NCBI RefSeq assembly: GCF_020523965.1
Contig: NZ_JAJAPX010000001.1
Span: 992,001-1,056,000 of the forward strand
Direction: 5' to 3'
From: Neotamlana sargassicola
Lineage (GTDB): Bacteria > Bacteroidota > Bacteroidia > Flavobacteriales > Flavobacteriaceae
Length of the DNA: 64,000 bases
A program made the position numbers and the translations under genes. The notes below the pieces were generated by a model, which made no database searches, was not told where the DNA came from, and saw nothing but the letters and a program-made list of their open reading frames with translations. Below, one piece after another: positions 15,599 through 25,127 of the stretch (the stretch's first letter is position 1; the number at the start of each line of letters is the position of its first letter).

Positions 15599-16657
15599 AT
15601 GAAAGTGTTAGTAACAGGTGCCGCCGGATTTATTGGTTTTCATGTAGTTTCAAAACTATTAAATGCAGGTCATTTTGTAGTTGGTTTCGATAATTTAAAC
15701 AAGTATTACAGTACACAACTTAAATACGACCGTTTAGCACAAACCGGAATTTTAAAACATAAGGTTTTAAATAATGTTGAGGTTCAGTCCGAAACGTATT
15801 CTAATTACTTTTTTATTAAAATGGATTTATGCCAAAAGGAAGCAGTTGTGCAACTTTTTGAAACACATAAATTCGATATTGTAATTCATCTAGCAGCACA
15901 AGCAGGTGTTCGTTATAGCATACAAAATCCCGAAATATATTTAAAAAGTAATGTTGATGGTTTTTTAAATATTCTTGAAGCTTGCAGGCAAAACCCTGTA
16001 AAACATCTAGTATATGCTTCAAGCTCTTCCGTTTATGGTAATCATAAAAAAGTGCCATTTTCTGTAAAACATAAAGTAGATACACCCATAAGTTTATATG
16101 CGGCAACCAAAAAAAGCAATGAGCTCATGGCGCATACATACAGTCATTTATTCAAAATACCAACTACAGGGTTGCGTTTTTTTACGGTTTATGGGCCTTG
16201 GGGTAGGCCAGATATGGCACCGTCACTTTTTACCGATGCCATTATAAATAACAAACCCATTAAAATTTTTAATAACGGTAAAATGAAACGCGATTTTACC
16301 TATGTAGATGATATTGTAAAAGGCATTATAGGAATAAGCAAACATCCGCCAGTTGCAAAAAATAAAAAACCACCTTATGTGTTACACAATGTTGGTAACA
16401 GTAAGCCAATTAAACTTATGGCATTTATAAAAGCCTTAGAAAATAATTTAAATATAAAAGCCAAGAAAATGTTTTTGCCTATGCAACCTGGCGATGTTAA
16501 ACGAACATTTGCGAATGTAACCAGCTTAAAAAAAGCCATTGGGTATAAACCAACAACGAGTTTAAATGATGGTGTTAAAGCATTTGTAGATTGGTATGTA
16601 GATTATTTTGCTGAAAAAAACACCAAAAATTTAGAAAAAGAAATTCAAGAAAATTAA
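15599..16657 (+). CDS. NAD-dependent epimerase, UDP-glucuronate 4-epimerase type
   Basis: Cytosolic extended SDR enzyme of 352 residues, likely interconverting UDP-glucuronate and UDP-galacturonate. The Rossmann glycine motif is GAAGFIG near the N-terminus. The catalytic triad region is ASSSSVYG and YAATKKSNE (Tyr-x3-Lys). The segment TVYGPWGRPDMAPSLF is characteristic of the CapI/LpsL UDP-glucuronate epimerase group; simple GalE enzymes lack it. A GT2 gene follows after eight bases, and then a membrane protein, so it heads an envelope-sugar operon. The 156-base gap upstream holds nothing I recognise apart from AT-rich promoter-like sequence. Confidence 0.9.
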   Translation: MKVLVTGAAGFIGFHVVSKLLNAGHFVVGFDNLNKYYSTQLKYDRLAQTGILKHKVLNNVEVQSETYSNYFFIKMDLCQKEAVVQLFETHKFDIVIHLAAQAGVRYSIQNPEIYLKSNVDGFLNILEACRQNPVKHLVYASSSSVYGNHKKVPFSVKHKVDTPISLYAATKKSNELMAHTYSHLFKIPTTGLRFFTVYGPWGRPDMAPSLFTDAIINNKPIKIFNNGKMKRDFTYVDDIVKGIIGISKHPPVAKNKKPPYVLHNVGNSKPIKLMAFIKALENNLNIKAKKMFLPMQPGDVKRTFANVTSLKKAIGYKPTTSLNDGVKAFVDWYVDYFAEKNTKNLEKEIQEN

Positions 16658-16665
16658 AATTTATA

Positions 16666-17634
16666 ATGAGCTCTAATACATATATATCTGTAGTAATACC
16701 TGTTTATAATGAAGAAGGTAACGTTGGGTTATTAACAAAATCTATTGAAGATGCTTTAAAATTGTATAAATATGAAATTATTTATGTCGATGATTTTTCA
16801 ACAGATAAAACCAGACAACAAATAAAAGATCTTGAGAACCCTAATGTGATACTTATCGAGCTTAAACGAAATTACGGACAAAGTTCTGCACTTGCTGCTG
16901 GTATAGAATTTGCTCGTGGAAATTATGTGGTTACCATGGATGGCGATATGCAAAACGACCCTTCCGATATACCAAACATGCTAGAGCTGGCTATTGCCGA
17001 AGACTGGGATTTGGTAACAGGTATTCGTGCCAAACGAAAAGATAATATTATAAAAACATTCCCATCTAAAATTGCCAATTTTATAATAAGAAAAGCAACA
17101 AAACTTCATATTTCCGATGCAGGTTGTGCTTTAAAAGTAATGACTTCCGAAACAGCAAAAAATATTCCACTTTACGGCGAGTTACACCGTTTTATTGCTC
17201 TAAATGCTCATATTGATGGCGCCAGAATAACCGAAATACCAGTAAAACATCATCCACGAAAATTTGGGGTATCAAAATACGGCTTAGGAAGAACATTTAA
17301 GGTAATGAATGATTTGCTACTTATATTATTTCAGCGTAAATACCTTCAAAAACCATTGTATTTATTTGGTAATATGGGGATGGCATTTTTTGGCTTAGGA
17401 TTATTAATAAACATATATTTATTAATTGTAAAATTTTTAGGTAACGATATTGGCACAAGACCTTTGTTATTTTTAGGGATTTTATTAATTTTAGTTGGTA
17501 TTCAATTGTTTACAATTGGAATTGTTGCAGATTTATTGATGCGCACCTATTACGAGTCCCAAAACAAAACACCTTATAACGTTAGAAATATTACAAGTTT
17601 TGGAGACAAAAAAACAACTTTATACGCTTCTTAA
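16666..17634 (+). CDS. Polyprenyl-phosphate glycosyltransferase (GT2, ArnC/DPM1/GtrB type)
   Basis: 322 residues. Cytosolic GT-A domain: start SVVIPVYNEEGNVGLL, nucleotide-sugar motif YVDDFSTD, DxD region TMDGDMQNDPSDI, and the signature GELHRFIALNAHIDGARITE of the dolichol/undecaprenyl-phosphate group. Two C-terminal transmembrane helices (~233-258 and ~270-295) hold it at the inner membrane. It likely moves a sugar from a nucleotide donor to a C55 lipid phosphate on the cytosolic side. With an upstream UDP-glucuronate 4-epimerase, the sugar could be galacturonic acid, by inference. The next gene overlaps its 3' end by 35 bases. Confidence 0.9.
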   Translation: MSSNTYISVVIPVYNEEGNVGLLTKSIEDALKLYKYEIIYVDDFSTDKTRQQIKDLENPNVILIELKRNYGQSSALAAGIEFARGNYVVTMDGDMQNDPSDIPNMLELAIAEDWDLVTGIRAKRKDNIIKTFPSKIANFIIRKATKLHISDAGCALKVMTSETAKNIPLYGELHRFIALNAHIDGARITEIPVKHHPRKFGVSKYGLGRTFKVMNDLLLILFQRKYLQKPLYLFGNMGMAFFGLGLLINIYLLIVKFLGNDIGTRPLLFLGILLILVGIQLFTIGIVADLLMRTYYESQNKTPYNVRNITSFGDKKTTLYAS

Positions 17635-18475
17635 AATTACGGTAACTTGTATTCTGTTGTATTGGGTTTTTACCAATATTTCTTTTACAGATATTTATAG
17701 TGTTTTACAAAAAATAAATATTGAGTTTTTTATCGTAGCATTGCTATGTTTTAGTTTTTCTCAAATTATATCAGCTAAACGACTTTATTCAATTTTTATA
17801 AGTTCCGGTTTTGCTATTTCTAGAAAAAGTAATTATAAGTTATACTTATTAGGCATGTTTTATAATTTTTTTATTCCGGGTGGAGTTGGTGGCGATGCTT
17901 ATAAGGTTTACATTTTAAATAAAACGTTTAATTGGCCAATAAAAAAGCTTTCTGCAGTAGTTTTTATTGATAGGTTTTTTGGTTTAATTGCAATTAGCTT
18001 TTTAACTGTTTTAATATGCTTTTTTGTACCTTATTTTAAAACAGAAAATTTATTTTGGCTTTTAGGCGTATTACTAATTTTGGGTGCTTTAGGTTCTTTT
18101 TTTATATTAAAACAATGGTTTAATTCTTTTTTAAAAATTTCAACAAAAGCTATTCTGTTATCGTTTTTTATACAATTATTGCAGTGTTTATCGGTCGTTT
18201 TTATTCTGCTATCCTTAAAATTACCACTTAGCACTTATTTAGTTTATATACTGGTTTTTTTAATATCCTCTGTTTTATCAATATTCTCCTTTTCAGGAAT
18301 TGGTGTACGCGAAATGATTTTTTTACAAGCATCGTCTATGTTTTTATTTGATGCTTCAAAGGCCGTAACTGTTGGGTTGTTATTTTCTGTATTAACAGCA
18401 GTTATTTCTCTTTTTGGAATTGTTTATCACTTTAAAAGTCAAAAGAAGGCCTTTATAAAGCAACGATTATATTAA
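17600..18475 (+). CDS. Lysylphosphatidylglycerol-synthase-type transmembrane protein (UPF0104 family), possible lipid-sugar flippase
   Basis: 291-residue integral inner-membrane protein with about eight hydrophobic helices and the family motif around FYNFFIPGGVGGDAYKVYIL, plus FSGIGVREMIFL near the C-terminus. It lacks the soluble synthetase domain of MprF, so it is only the membrane (flippase-like) part. It starts at TTG 17600 inside the GT2 gene; no nearby ATG fits. Tight coupling to a polyprenyl-phosphate GT suggests it flips or handles the lipid-linked sugar, but the family's activity is not settled. A paralogue is encoded at 35487-36455. Confidence 0.82.
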   Translation: METKKQLYTLLKITVTCILLYWVFTNISFTDIYSVLQKINIEFFIVALLCFSFSQIISAKRLYSIFISSGFAISRKSNYKLYLLGMFYNFFIPGGVGGDAYKVYILNKTFNWPIKKLSAVVFIDRFFGLIAISFLTVLICFFVPYFKTENLFWLLGVLLILGALGSFFILKQWFNSFLKISTKAILLSFFIQLLQCLSVVFILLSLKLPLSTYLVYILVFLISSVLSIFSFSGIGVREMIFLQASSMFLFDASKAVTVGLLFSVLTAVISLFGIVYHFKSQKKAFIKQRLY

Positions 18476-18489
18476 TTTTTAAAAGGCAA

Positions 18490-20073
18490 TTACTGTTTTT
18501 TTCTGAAAATTCTTGTTGTATGATTTTCAAAAATAGCTTTACGTTCAAGAACAAGCTCTAAGTTTTTGTGTTCAGAAAGAATTTTGTAATCGTTTCTATC
18601 ATTAGTGATAATAAAACCGTCCGGATTATTTTCAATAAAATGAAACACTTCTGAAGCTTTGTTACTTACATTAAATGTTCGTTTAAAATTAATAGGAAAA
18701 GCAGGATCAAAGCGTTTATAAACTATTATTTTGCTGTTTTTTGAAATGATTTTTTTTGAAGCTTGTACAGGACTTTCATTTGTTAATTTAGGGTAAATTA
18801 CTAAAAATAGTATAGGAGCCAGCATTATCCAACCTGAAGCAATACTAAGAAATGATTTATTAAACTGATTTTTTAAATAAAAAAATAATCCTATTACCGA
18901 TAAAACTGAAGTAGGGATTAACCAATAAGCTACATTACTTACAACCGTTAGTGATTTTTCGTTAGCCAGAGCCAATTTCCCAGCAATGGGTAATAAAACT
19001 GATAACATTGTTATTAAAATAACTACCACAGTAATTCCTGTTTTCTTTTTATTATTTTGAAAAGTTTTAACTAAATACAAGCTTATTAAAAATGCCAAAA
19101 ACGGATAACAAGGCATGGTATAGTTTGGTAATTTTGTGCCAGAAATACTAAAGAATACAATAAATACACTTGAAACAATTAATGCAAATAAGGTTAATGT
19201 ATTTTTTCTATTAAAATAGGCGTTTTTAATGGCGTTAATTATAAAAAATGAAAAAGGCATTAGCCCTAATAAAACAAATGCCCAGGTGATTAAAAAAATA
19301 CCTCCGTGGCCTTCCATTTTACTTCCAAATCGATTTATATTATGGTCAATAAAAAAACCTTGAGTCCAAGCTCCATTTGTTTTTATATGTACTAAAATAT
19401 ACCAAGGCAAAGCAATTATTAAAATAATTAATAAGCCTAAAATAGGTTTATATTTAAAAATTCCGTTAATACTAAATTGTTTTGTAGCTATAATAAAAAT
19501 TAAACAAATTAAGCCGGGTAGGGCAATGGCAACAGGTCCTTTAGCTAATACACCAAAGGCTAAACATACATAAAATAGCCAAAGTGATGTTTTGTTGTTG
19601 CTAACTTGAAAATTATAAAAACACCATAACCCTGCACTTATAAAGAAAATTAAATAAGGATCTGGAACCGATAAATGGAATTCTTGTACAAAAAATACCG
19701 ACGACCATAATATTAAAATATAAACTAAGGCATTAGTTTTGTTTGTGTTTTTTTTTACAAAATGGTAAGAGGTTGCCATGGTTAATGCCCCAAATACACC
19801 AGAAAAAAAACGAGCAGCAAAGGCATTTACACCAAATATTTTATAACTTAAAATCATAAAAAAGTAATGTAAAGGCGGTTTGTCCGTTCTTAAAATGTTG
19901 TTGAAATAAGGCGTTATAAAGTTGCCATTGCTTAACATTTCTCTTGCAGCTTCGGCGTTTTTAGCTTCGTCTAAAATATAGATAGGATAATGTCCTGAAC
20001 CTAGTAAGCATAGTATTAAGCTAATTAAAAATACAGCAATGTTTAATTTATGTTTTTTAACAAATTGAAACAT
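18490..20073 (-). CDS. ArnT-like membrane glycosyltransferase (PMT_2/GT83 type)
   Basis: Integral membrane transferase of 527 residues from ATG 20073. An earlier in-frame ATG at 20094 would add seven residues and overlap the upstream gene, so I prefer the later start. The first periplasmic loop has the catalytic acidic motif (ILDEAKNAEAAREML) and the conserved RTDKPPLHYFFM segment. About 11-12 hydrophobic helices follow, with a small C-terminal soluble domain. Family members use a polyprenyl-phosphate sugar to modify lipid A or other glycans on the periplasmic side. It is encoded just after a PAP2 phosphatase gene and convergent with the GT2 unit. It is a likely last step for that lipid-linked sugar. 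Confidence 0.88.
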   Translation of the reverse strand: MFQFVKKHKLNIAVFLISLILCLLGSGHYPIYILDEAKNAEAAREMLSNGNFITPYFNNILRTDKPPLHYFFMILSYKIFGVNAFAARFFSGVFGALTMATSYHFVKKNTNKTNALVYILILWSSVFFVQEFHLSVPDPYLIFFISAGLWCFYNFQVSNNKTSLWLFYVCLAFGVLAKGPVAIALPGLICLIFIIATKQFSINGIFKYKPILGLLIILIIALPWYILVHIKTNGAWTQGFFIDHNINRFGSKMEGHGGIFLITWAFVLLGLMPFSFFIINAIKNAYFNRKNTLTLFALIVSSVFIVFFSISGTKLPNYTMPCYPFLAFLISLYLVKTFQNNKKKTGITVVVILITMLSVLLPIAGKLALANEKSLTVVSNVAYWLIPTSVLSVIGLFFYLKNQFNKSFLSIASGWIMLAPILFLVIYPKLTNESPVQASKKIISKNSKIIVYKRFDPAFPINFKRTFNVSNKASEVFHFIENNPDGFIITNDRNDYKILSEHKNLELVLERKAIFENHTTRIFRKKQ

Positions 20074-20078
20074 TGTAT

Positions 20079-20783
20079 TTAGTTGGAATTCCAAGATTCT
20101 TCGATAACATCGGGTTCTTCAATATAAACTTCTAAATGTTTAAATTTTGGTATTAAAAATTTATTCATCCAAGCATATTTTTTATGAATTCTTTTTGTTA
20201 GAACAATGGCTAATACTGCAGATACAAACCCAAATAATAAGCCAAAATAAACATCGATTAGAAAATGTTGAATTAAATAAATTCGTGACAGCCCAACAAA
20301 TACCGATAATGTCATCATAACCCAAGAAACACTTCGTATTTTTTTAAAAGCAAAAGCTATAAATGCTGCACCGAATGTTGCTCCTGTTGTATGCCCAGAA
20401 GGAAAACTAGTTGTTCTGTATACTCTTAGGTTTTCTATGCGGTAAAGTAAATGTTCTTTACCGATAGCTTCAAAGTACCCAAGTGGCCTTAAGACATCAG
20501 GAAATAATAGCAGTTTGTTTATTTGAATAAAAATAAAATGAATGGCAAGTCCTATTAAAAAAGCAATTATCCATTTTGTTTTTTTTACCAAAATTAAAAG
20601 TAATGCACTTATTAGCATGAAACCTTCACCTAACCATGTTGTTTTTATAAAAAAGGAATCTAATTTAGGCGTATGAAAACTATTTATAAAAATTGAAGTT
20701 GCTTCTTTAGAAACAAAAATAAGAGGAAAAAACACCGCTAAAACAATAGCAAAAGGTAATACCGTTTTAAACTTAACTTTCAT
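20079..20783 (-). CDS. PAP2-family membrane phosphatase
   Basis: 234 residues, about six transmembrane helices. The phosphatase triad is readable: VYRTTSFPSGHTTGA (motif 2) and LSRIYLIQHFLIDVYFG (motif 3, SR-x5-H-x3-D). Motif 1 is less obvious, around NKLLLFPDVLRPLG. Members remove phosphate from undecaprenyl-pyrophosphate, lipid A (LpxE/LpxF type) or phosphatidate in the periplasm. Its pairing with the ArnT-like gene, five bases downstream, favours lipid A or lipid carrier dephosphorylation. The charged C-terminus (VYIEEPDVIEESWNSN) is unusual. Confidence 0.9.
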   Translation of the reverse strand: MKVKFKTVLPFAIVLAVFFPLIFVSKEATSIFINSFHTPKLDSFFIKTTWLGEGFMLISALLLILVKKTKWIIAFLIGLAIHFIFIQINKLLLFPDVLRPLGYFEAIGKEHLLYRIENLRVYRTTSFPSGHTTGATFGAAFIAFAFKKIRSVSWVMMTLSVFVGLSRIYLIQHFLIDVYFGLLFGFVSAVLAIVLTKRIHKKYAWMNKFLIPKFKHLEVYIEEPDVIEESWNSN

Positions 20784-20909
20784 GTAAGTAAAATTACATT
20801 ATAGTAAATGTTGGTGTCTTAATTTTATGTTATGCGTTTATATTTTAGGGTTAAGTTTTGATGGTATGTTTTAAATAATTGTTACGCCTTTATTAGGTAA
20901 TAATTTTAT

Positions 20910-22955
20910 TTAATGGATTAAGGAAAAATGACCTGTTAACCAGGAGCCATCAGTAAATATTATTTTATACCAATAATCGTCGTTTGGCAACATTTTTTTT
21001 GAGTATGTACCATCCCATCCAGAGTAGGGGTCATTTAATTGTTTTAATAATTTACCGTAACGGTTAAATATTAGCACATTAGAAATAGAGCTAACAGTTT
21101 CTGGAATAATCCATTTATCATTATATCCGTCGTTATTTGGCGTGAAATATTTTGGAATTCCAGTATAGGTTAATACTGTTTTAAAGCTATCAATAAGGCA
21201 AGATTCGCTTTCTGTAATTGCATTATAAGGCGTTATTTTTACAAAAATAGTTTGGTTTTGGGGTAAAGCCATTTCTGGCGTAAAGGTGGTAGTATTTGCA
21301 ACGTTCAATGAGTCAATTATGTTATTTGCTTCAAAGTTTGTTCCTATTGATAACTTATAGCCTTCAGCTCCCTTAACATTGTTCCAGTTAATGTTTGTTG
21401 AAACATCAACATTTGTAGCACCAGGAGTAGGGAAGGTTAAATTAGAACAATTAATGGCACTTGATATTATTGTAAGCGGAAAATTTACTTCCGAGCTGCA
21501 ATAAGCATTGTACTTTGAGTAAATATACAGTTGAATGGGATAGGAATCGAAATCTTCAAAATTTATGCTATCTCCAGAATTATAGGCCATACCATTACCA
21601 TCTGGTTGGGTGTAATATTTTTCGTTTCCCGTTAATTTTTCACCTTTAATTTGCGGAAAAATAAAGTTATCTACAACGTTTTGGTCGGTTAAATTATTTA
21701 GTATTGGCGCAACAGAACCACCATCAATTATATTCCAATTATATTCTGTAATTATTTTTTCTCTAGCATCTTCTGCAGAACAATAGGTGCTGTAGCCACC
21801 ATGAAACTCGACATTTGAACTTAAATTTAGCTTCGACCAACCTATTAATAAGGAGTCGTAGTTTGGGGTAGATAATGTAATGCCTGTAAACATTCCGAAC
21901 ATTTTTAATACGTTCGATACATTCCAGTTACTTAAATCTTGGTCGAAATTGTTAGCCAACCCAAACATAAGCTCCATATTTGTTACTTTACTAACATCCC
22001 AAATACCTATGTCTTGATTAAAAGCTTCTGCAGCATAAAACATATTGCTCATGTTAAGTACATTGCTAACGTCCCAAACACTAATATCTTGGTTGAATTT
22101 AAAGGCATGAGAAAACATTTGTTTCATGTCCATAACGTTACTTACATCCCATCGAGTTATATCGTGATTAAAATCCGCGTTTAGGTAAAACATATTACTC
22201 ATGTCTGTAACTTGTGCTACATTCCAATTACCAATGTCATGGTTGAAACTGGTGCCTTCAAACATGCTAGACATTGAGGTAACTTTACTAACATTCCAAT
22301 TTCCAATATTTTGATTGAATGACCTGGCGTTGGTGAACAGGTTGCTCATGTTTATAACATTACTAACATTCCAATTACCAAGGTCTTGATTGAAATTGTA
22401 TGCGTTAAAAAACATATTTTCCATATTAGTAACGTTGCTAATGTCCCAGTTGGCAATATATTCATTAAAACTTTGAGCTCCATAAAACATGTAAGACATA
22501 TCGTTAACGTTTGATGTGTCAGGACGATCGGTGTAATTTCCTTTAAGACGATAACATCCATTAAACATGTTGTGCATAGATGTCCACTTATTGTCGCCCC
22601 ATTGCTCAATGGTTAGCAAACGGTCTTGGTAAGCAAAATTTAGGTTTGGGAAATCGCCGGTAATACTAACGGTGTAAATACCTGCAAATTCATAATCGTG
22701 ACTGGCGTTTCCTGTATGATTTGTAGTGATGTTACCATCGCCCCAATCTACAGTAAAATTATGACCGTTTCCGTTGGTAAGTATTAAAACAGAATTATCT
22801 AATCTAATGCCAAAATTGTCGACTTCATCGCCCGCAAGCCAGGTCGTAACAAAAGGTGTAGTTCCTGCAAATGTGTAAAATGAATTTAATGCAGAAATAA
22901 TAATGAGCAACCTAATATTGAAAATTAGATTTGTTGTGGTGTATTTTAATGTCAA
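20910..22955 (-). CDS. Secreted DUF285 (BspA-like) repeat protein with type B T9SS C-terminal domain
   Basis: 681 residues. N-terminal hydrophobic signal (about 10-30), then a PKD-like segment (FTVDWGDGNITTNHTG; YTVSITGDFPN). About nine DUF285 repeats of ~24-28 residues, with the unit DxSNVxxMxxMFxxAxxFNQD, span roughly residues 130-360. A fibronectin-like domain follows (PTPGATNVDVSTNINW), and the last ~85 residues are a CHU_C/type B T9SS tail (YFTPNNDGYNDKWIIP; VLIFNRYGKLL; GWDGTY). It is exported to the cell surface and probably binds ligands or other cells. It has its own -7 box upstream. It is unrelated by fold to the array at 39-58 kb, which uses type A tails. Confidence 0.9.
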   Translation of the reverse strand: MTLKYTTTNLIFNIRLLIIISALNSFYTFAGTTPFVTTWLAGDEVDNFGIRLDNSVLILTNGNGHNFTVDWGDGNITTNHTGNASHDYEFAGIYTVSITGDFPNLNFAYQDRLLTIEQWGDNKWTSMHNMFNGCYRLKGNYTDRPDTSNVNDMSYMFYGAQSFNEYIANWDISNVTNMENMFFNAYNFNQDLGNWNVSNVINMSNLFTNARSFNQNIGNWNVSKVTSMSSMFEGTSFNHDIGNWNVAQVTDMSNMFYLNADFNHDITRWDVSNVMDMKQMFSHAFKFNQDISVWDVSNVLNMSNMFYAAEAFNQDIGIWDVSKVTNMELMFGLANNFDQDLSNWNVSNVLKMFGMFTGITLSTPNYDSLLIGWSKLNLSSNVEFHGGYSTYCSAEDAREKIITEYNWNIIDGGSVAPILNNLTDQNVVDNFIFPQIKGEKLTGNEKYYTQPDGNGMAYNSGDSINFEDFDSYPIQLYIYSKYNAYCSSEVNFPLTIISSAINCSNLTFPTPGATNVDVSTNINWNNVKGAEGYKLSIGTNFEANNIIDSLNVANTTTFTPEMALPQNQTIFVKITPYNAITESESCLIDSFKTVLTYTGIPKYFTPNNDGYNDKWIIPETVSSISNVLIFNRYGKLLKQLNDPYSGWDGTYSKKMLPNDDYWYKIIFTDGSWLTGHFSLIH

Positions 22956-22986
22956 TTAATTAAATAGTTTAGAGTAGCTGGTTGTT

Positions 22987-22994
22987 CAAATATA
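22987..22994 (-). promoter_or_regulatory. -7 box of the DUF285 surface protein gene
   Basis: CAAATATA on the plus strand reads TATATTTG on the minus strand (exact TAnnTTTG), about 32 bases before the ATG at 22955. Confidence 0.45.
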
Positions 22995-23058
22995 AAAAAA
23001 TAACTACTTGGTTTATAGTAAACTAATTTAATTAACATTTAGGTTGTTATAAAAAAAA

Positions 23059-23080
23059 ATGCGAAGCATTTGCTTCGCAT
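23059..23080 (-). terminator. Rho-independent terminator after atpDC
   Basis: Perfect 10-bp stem ATGCGAAGCA/TGCTTCGCAT with a two-base spacer, flanked by runs of A on the left and T on the right. It lies 22 bases past the end of atpC on the minus strand and can work in both directions. The strongest terminator in the window. Confidence 0.85.
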
Positions 23081-23101
23081 TTTTTTTTATGAACGATTGT
23101 T

Positions 23102-23395
23102 TTAATCAGCTAAAACAATAACCTTATCATTATTAATTTCTAAAGTACCAGAATTAATAGCTAGAGTTAGTAATTTCTTGTCGTCTTTATGAGGAACAAC
23201 ACTACCGTGTAAATCATCTAATTCTAAATGGCTTTGAGAGTGTGTTCTTATTTTAACAGTACCTTCTTTTAAAAGAGAAACTATAGGAGCATGTCCTTTT
23301 AATAATTCAAACTCTCCATTTATACCTGGTACAACAACAGAATCTACTTCCGAACTAAAAAGTGTCGCTTCTGGTGATACAATTTCTAAATACAT
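23102..23395 (-). CDS. atpC: ATP synthase F1 epsilon subunit (short form)
   Basis: 97 residues, homologous to the N-terminal beta-sandwich domain of epsilon (start MYLEIVSPEATLFSSEVDSV; VPGINGEFELLKGHAPIVSL). It contacts gamma and the c-ring. The ~45-residue C-terminal helical hairpin that inhibits ATP hydrolysis in E. coli and Bacillus is missing; the frame ends at KVIVLAD with a normal stop, so this is not a frameshift. Short forms occur in other Bacteroidota as far as I recall. It follows atpD by 56 bases. The other ATP synthase genes are not in the window. Confidence 0.93.
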   Translation of the reverse strand: MYLEIVSPEATLFSSEVDSVVVPGINGEFELLKGHAPIVSLLKEGTVKIRTHSQSHLELDDLHGSVVPHKDDKKLLTLAINSGTLEINNDKVIVLAD

Positions 23396-23451
23396 ATTCT
23401 TTTAGTTGTTTGTTGTTAGTAAGGGTTGTTGTTGGAAAAACTATCAACCAA

Positions 23452-24963
<1,512 letters not shown>

Positions 24964-25020
24964 TTATTTGTTTAATATTATGTGTTTTAATTAAATGAAA
25001 ACACTTTTAGTTTTCGCGTG

Positions 25021-25028
25021 CAAAGATA
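25021..25028 (-). promoter_or_regulatory. -7 box of atpDC
   Basis: CAAAGATA on the plus strand reads TATCTTTG on the minus strand (exact TAnnTTTG), 61 bases before the atpD ATG. Confidence 0.45.
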
Positions 25029-25079
25029 TACCTTTTAATTTAAATTGAAAGTTGTTTTTTTGTGTTTTTTCATAATAAA

Positions 25080-25106
25080 AAAACACCTCCAATTTGAAGG
25101 TGTTTT
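25080..25106 (-). terminator. Terminator after the SGNH lipoprotein gene
   Basis: Stem AAAACACCT (25080-25088) / AGGTGTTTT (25098-25106), nine bp, with an A run on its left that gives a U tract on the minus-strand transcript. It lies 21 bases past the stop at 25128. Confidence 0.7.
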
Positions 25107-25127
25107 ATAAATTGTGAAAATTTTAAC

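Noticed and set aside
20074-20094. Longer start for the ArnT-like gene at 20094
   Set aside because: It overlaps the 3' end of the PAP2 gene; the ATG at 20073 gives a normal N-terminus (MFQFVKKHK) five bases after that gene ends.
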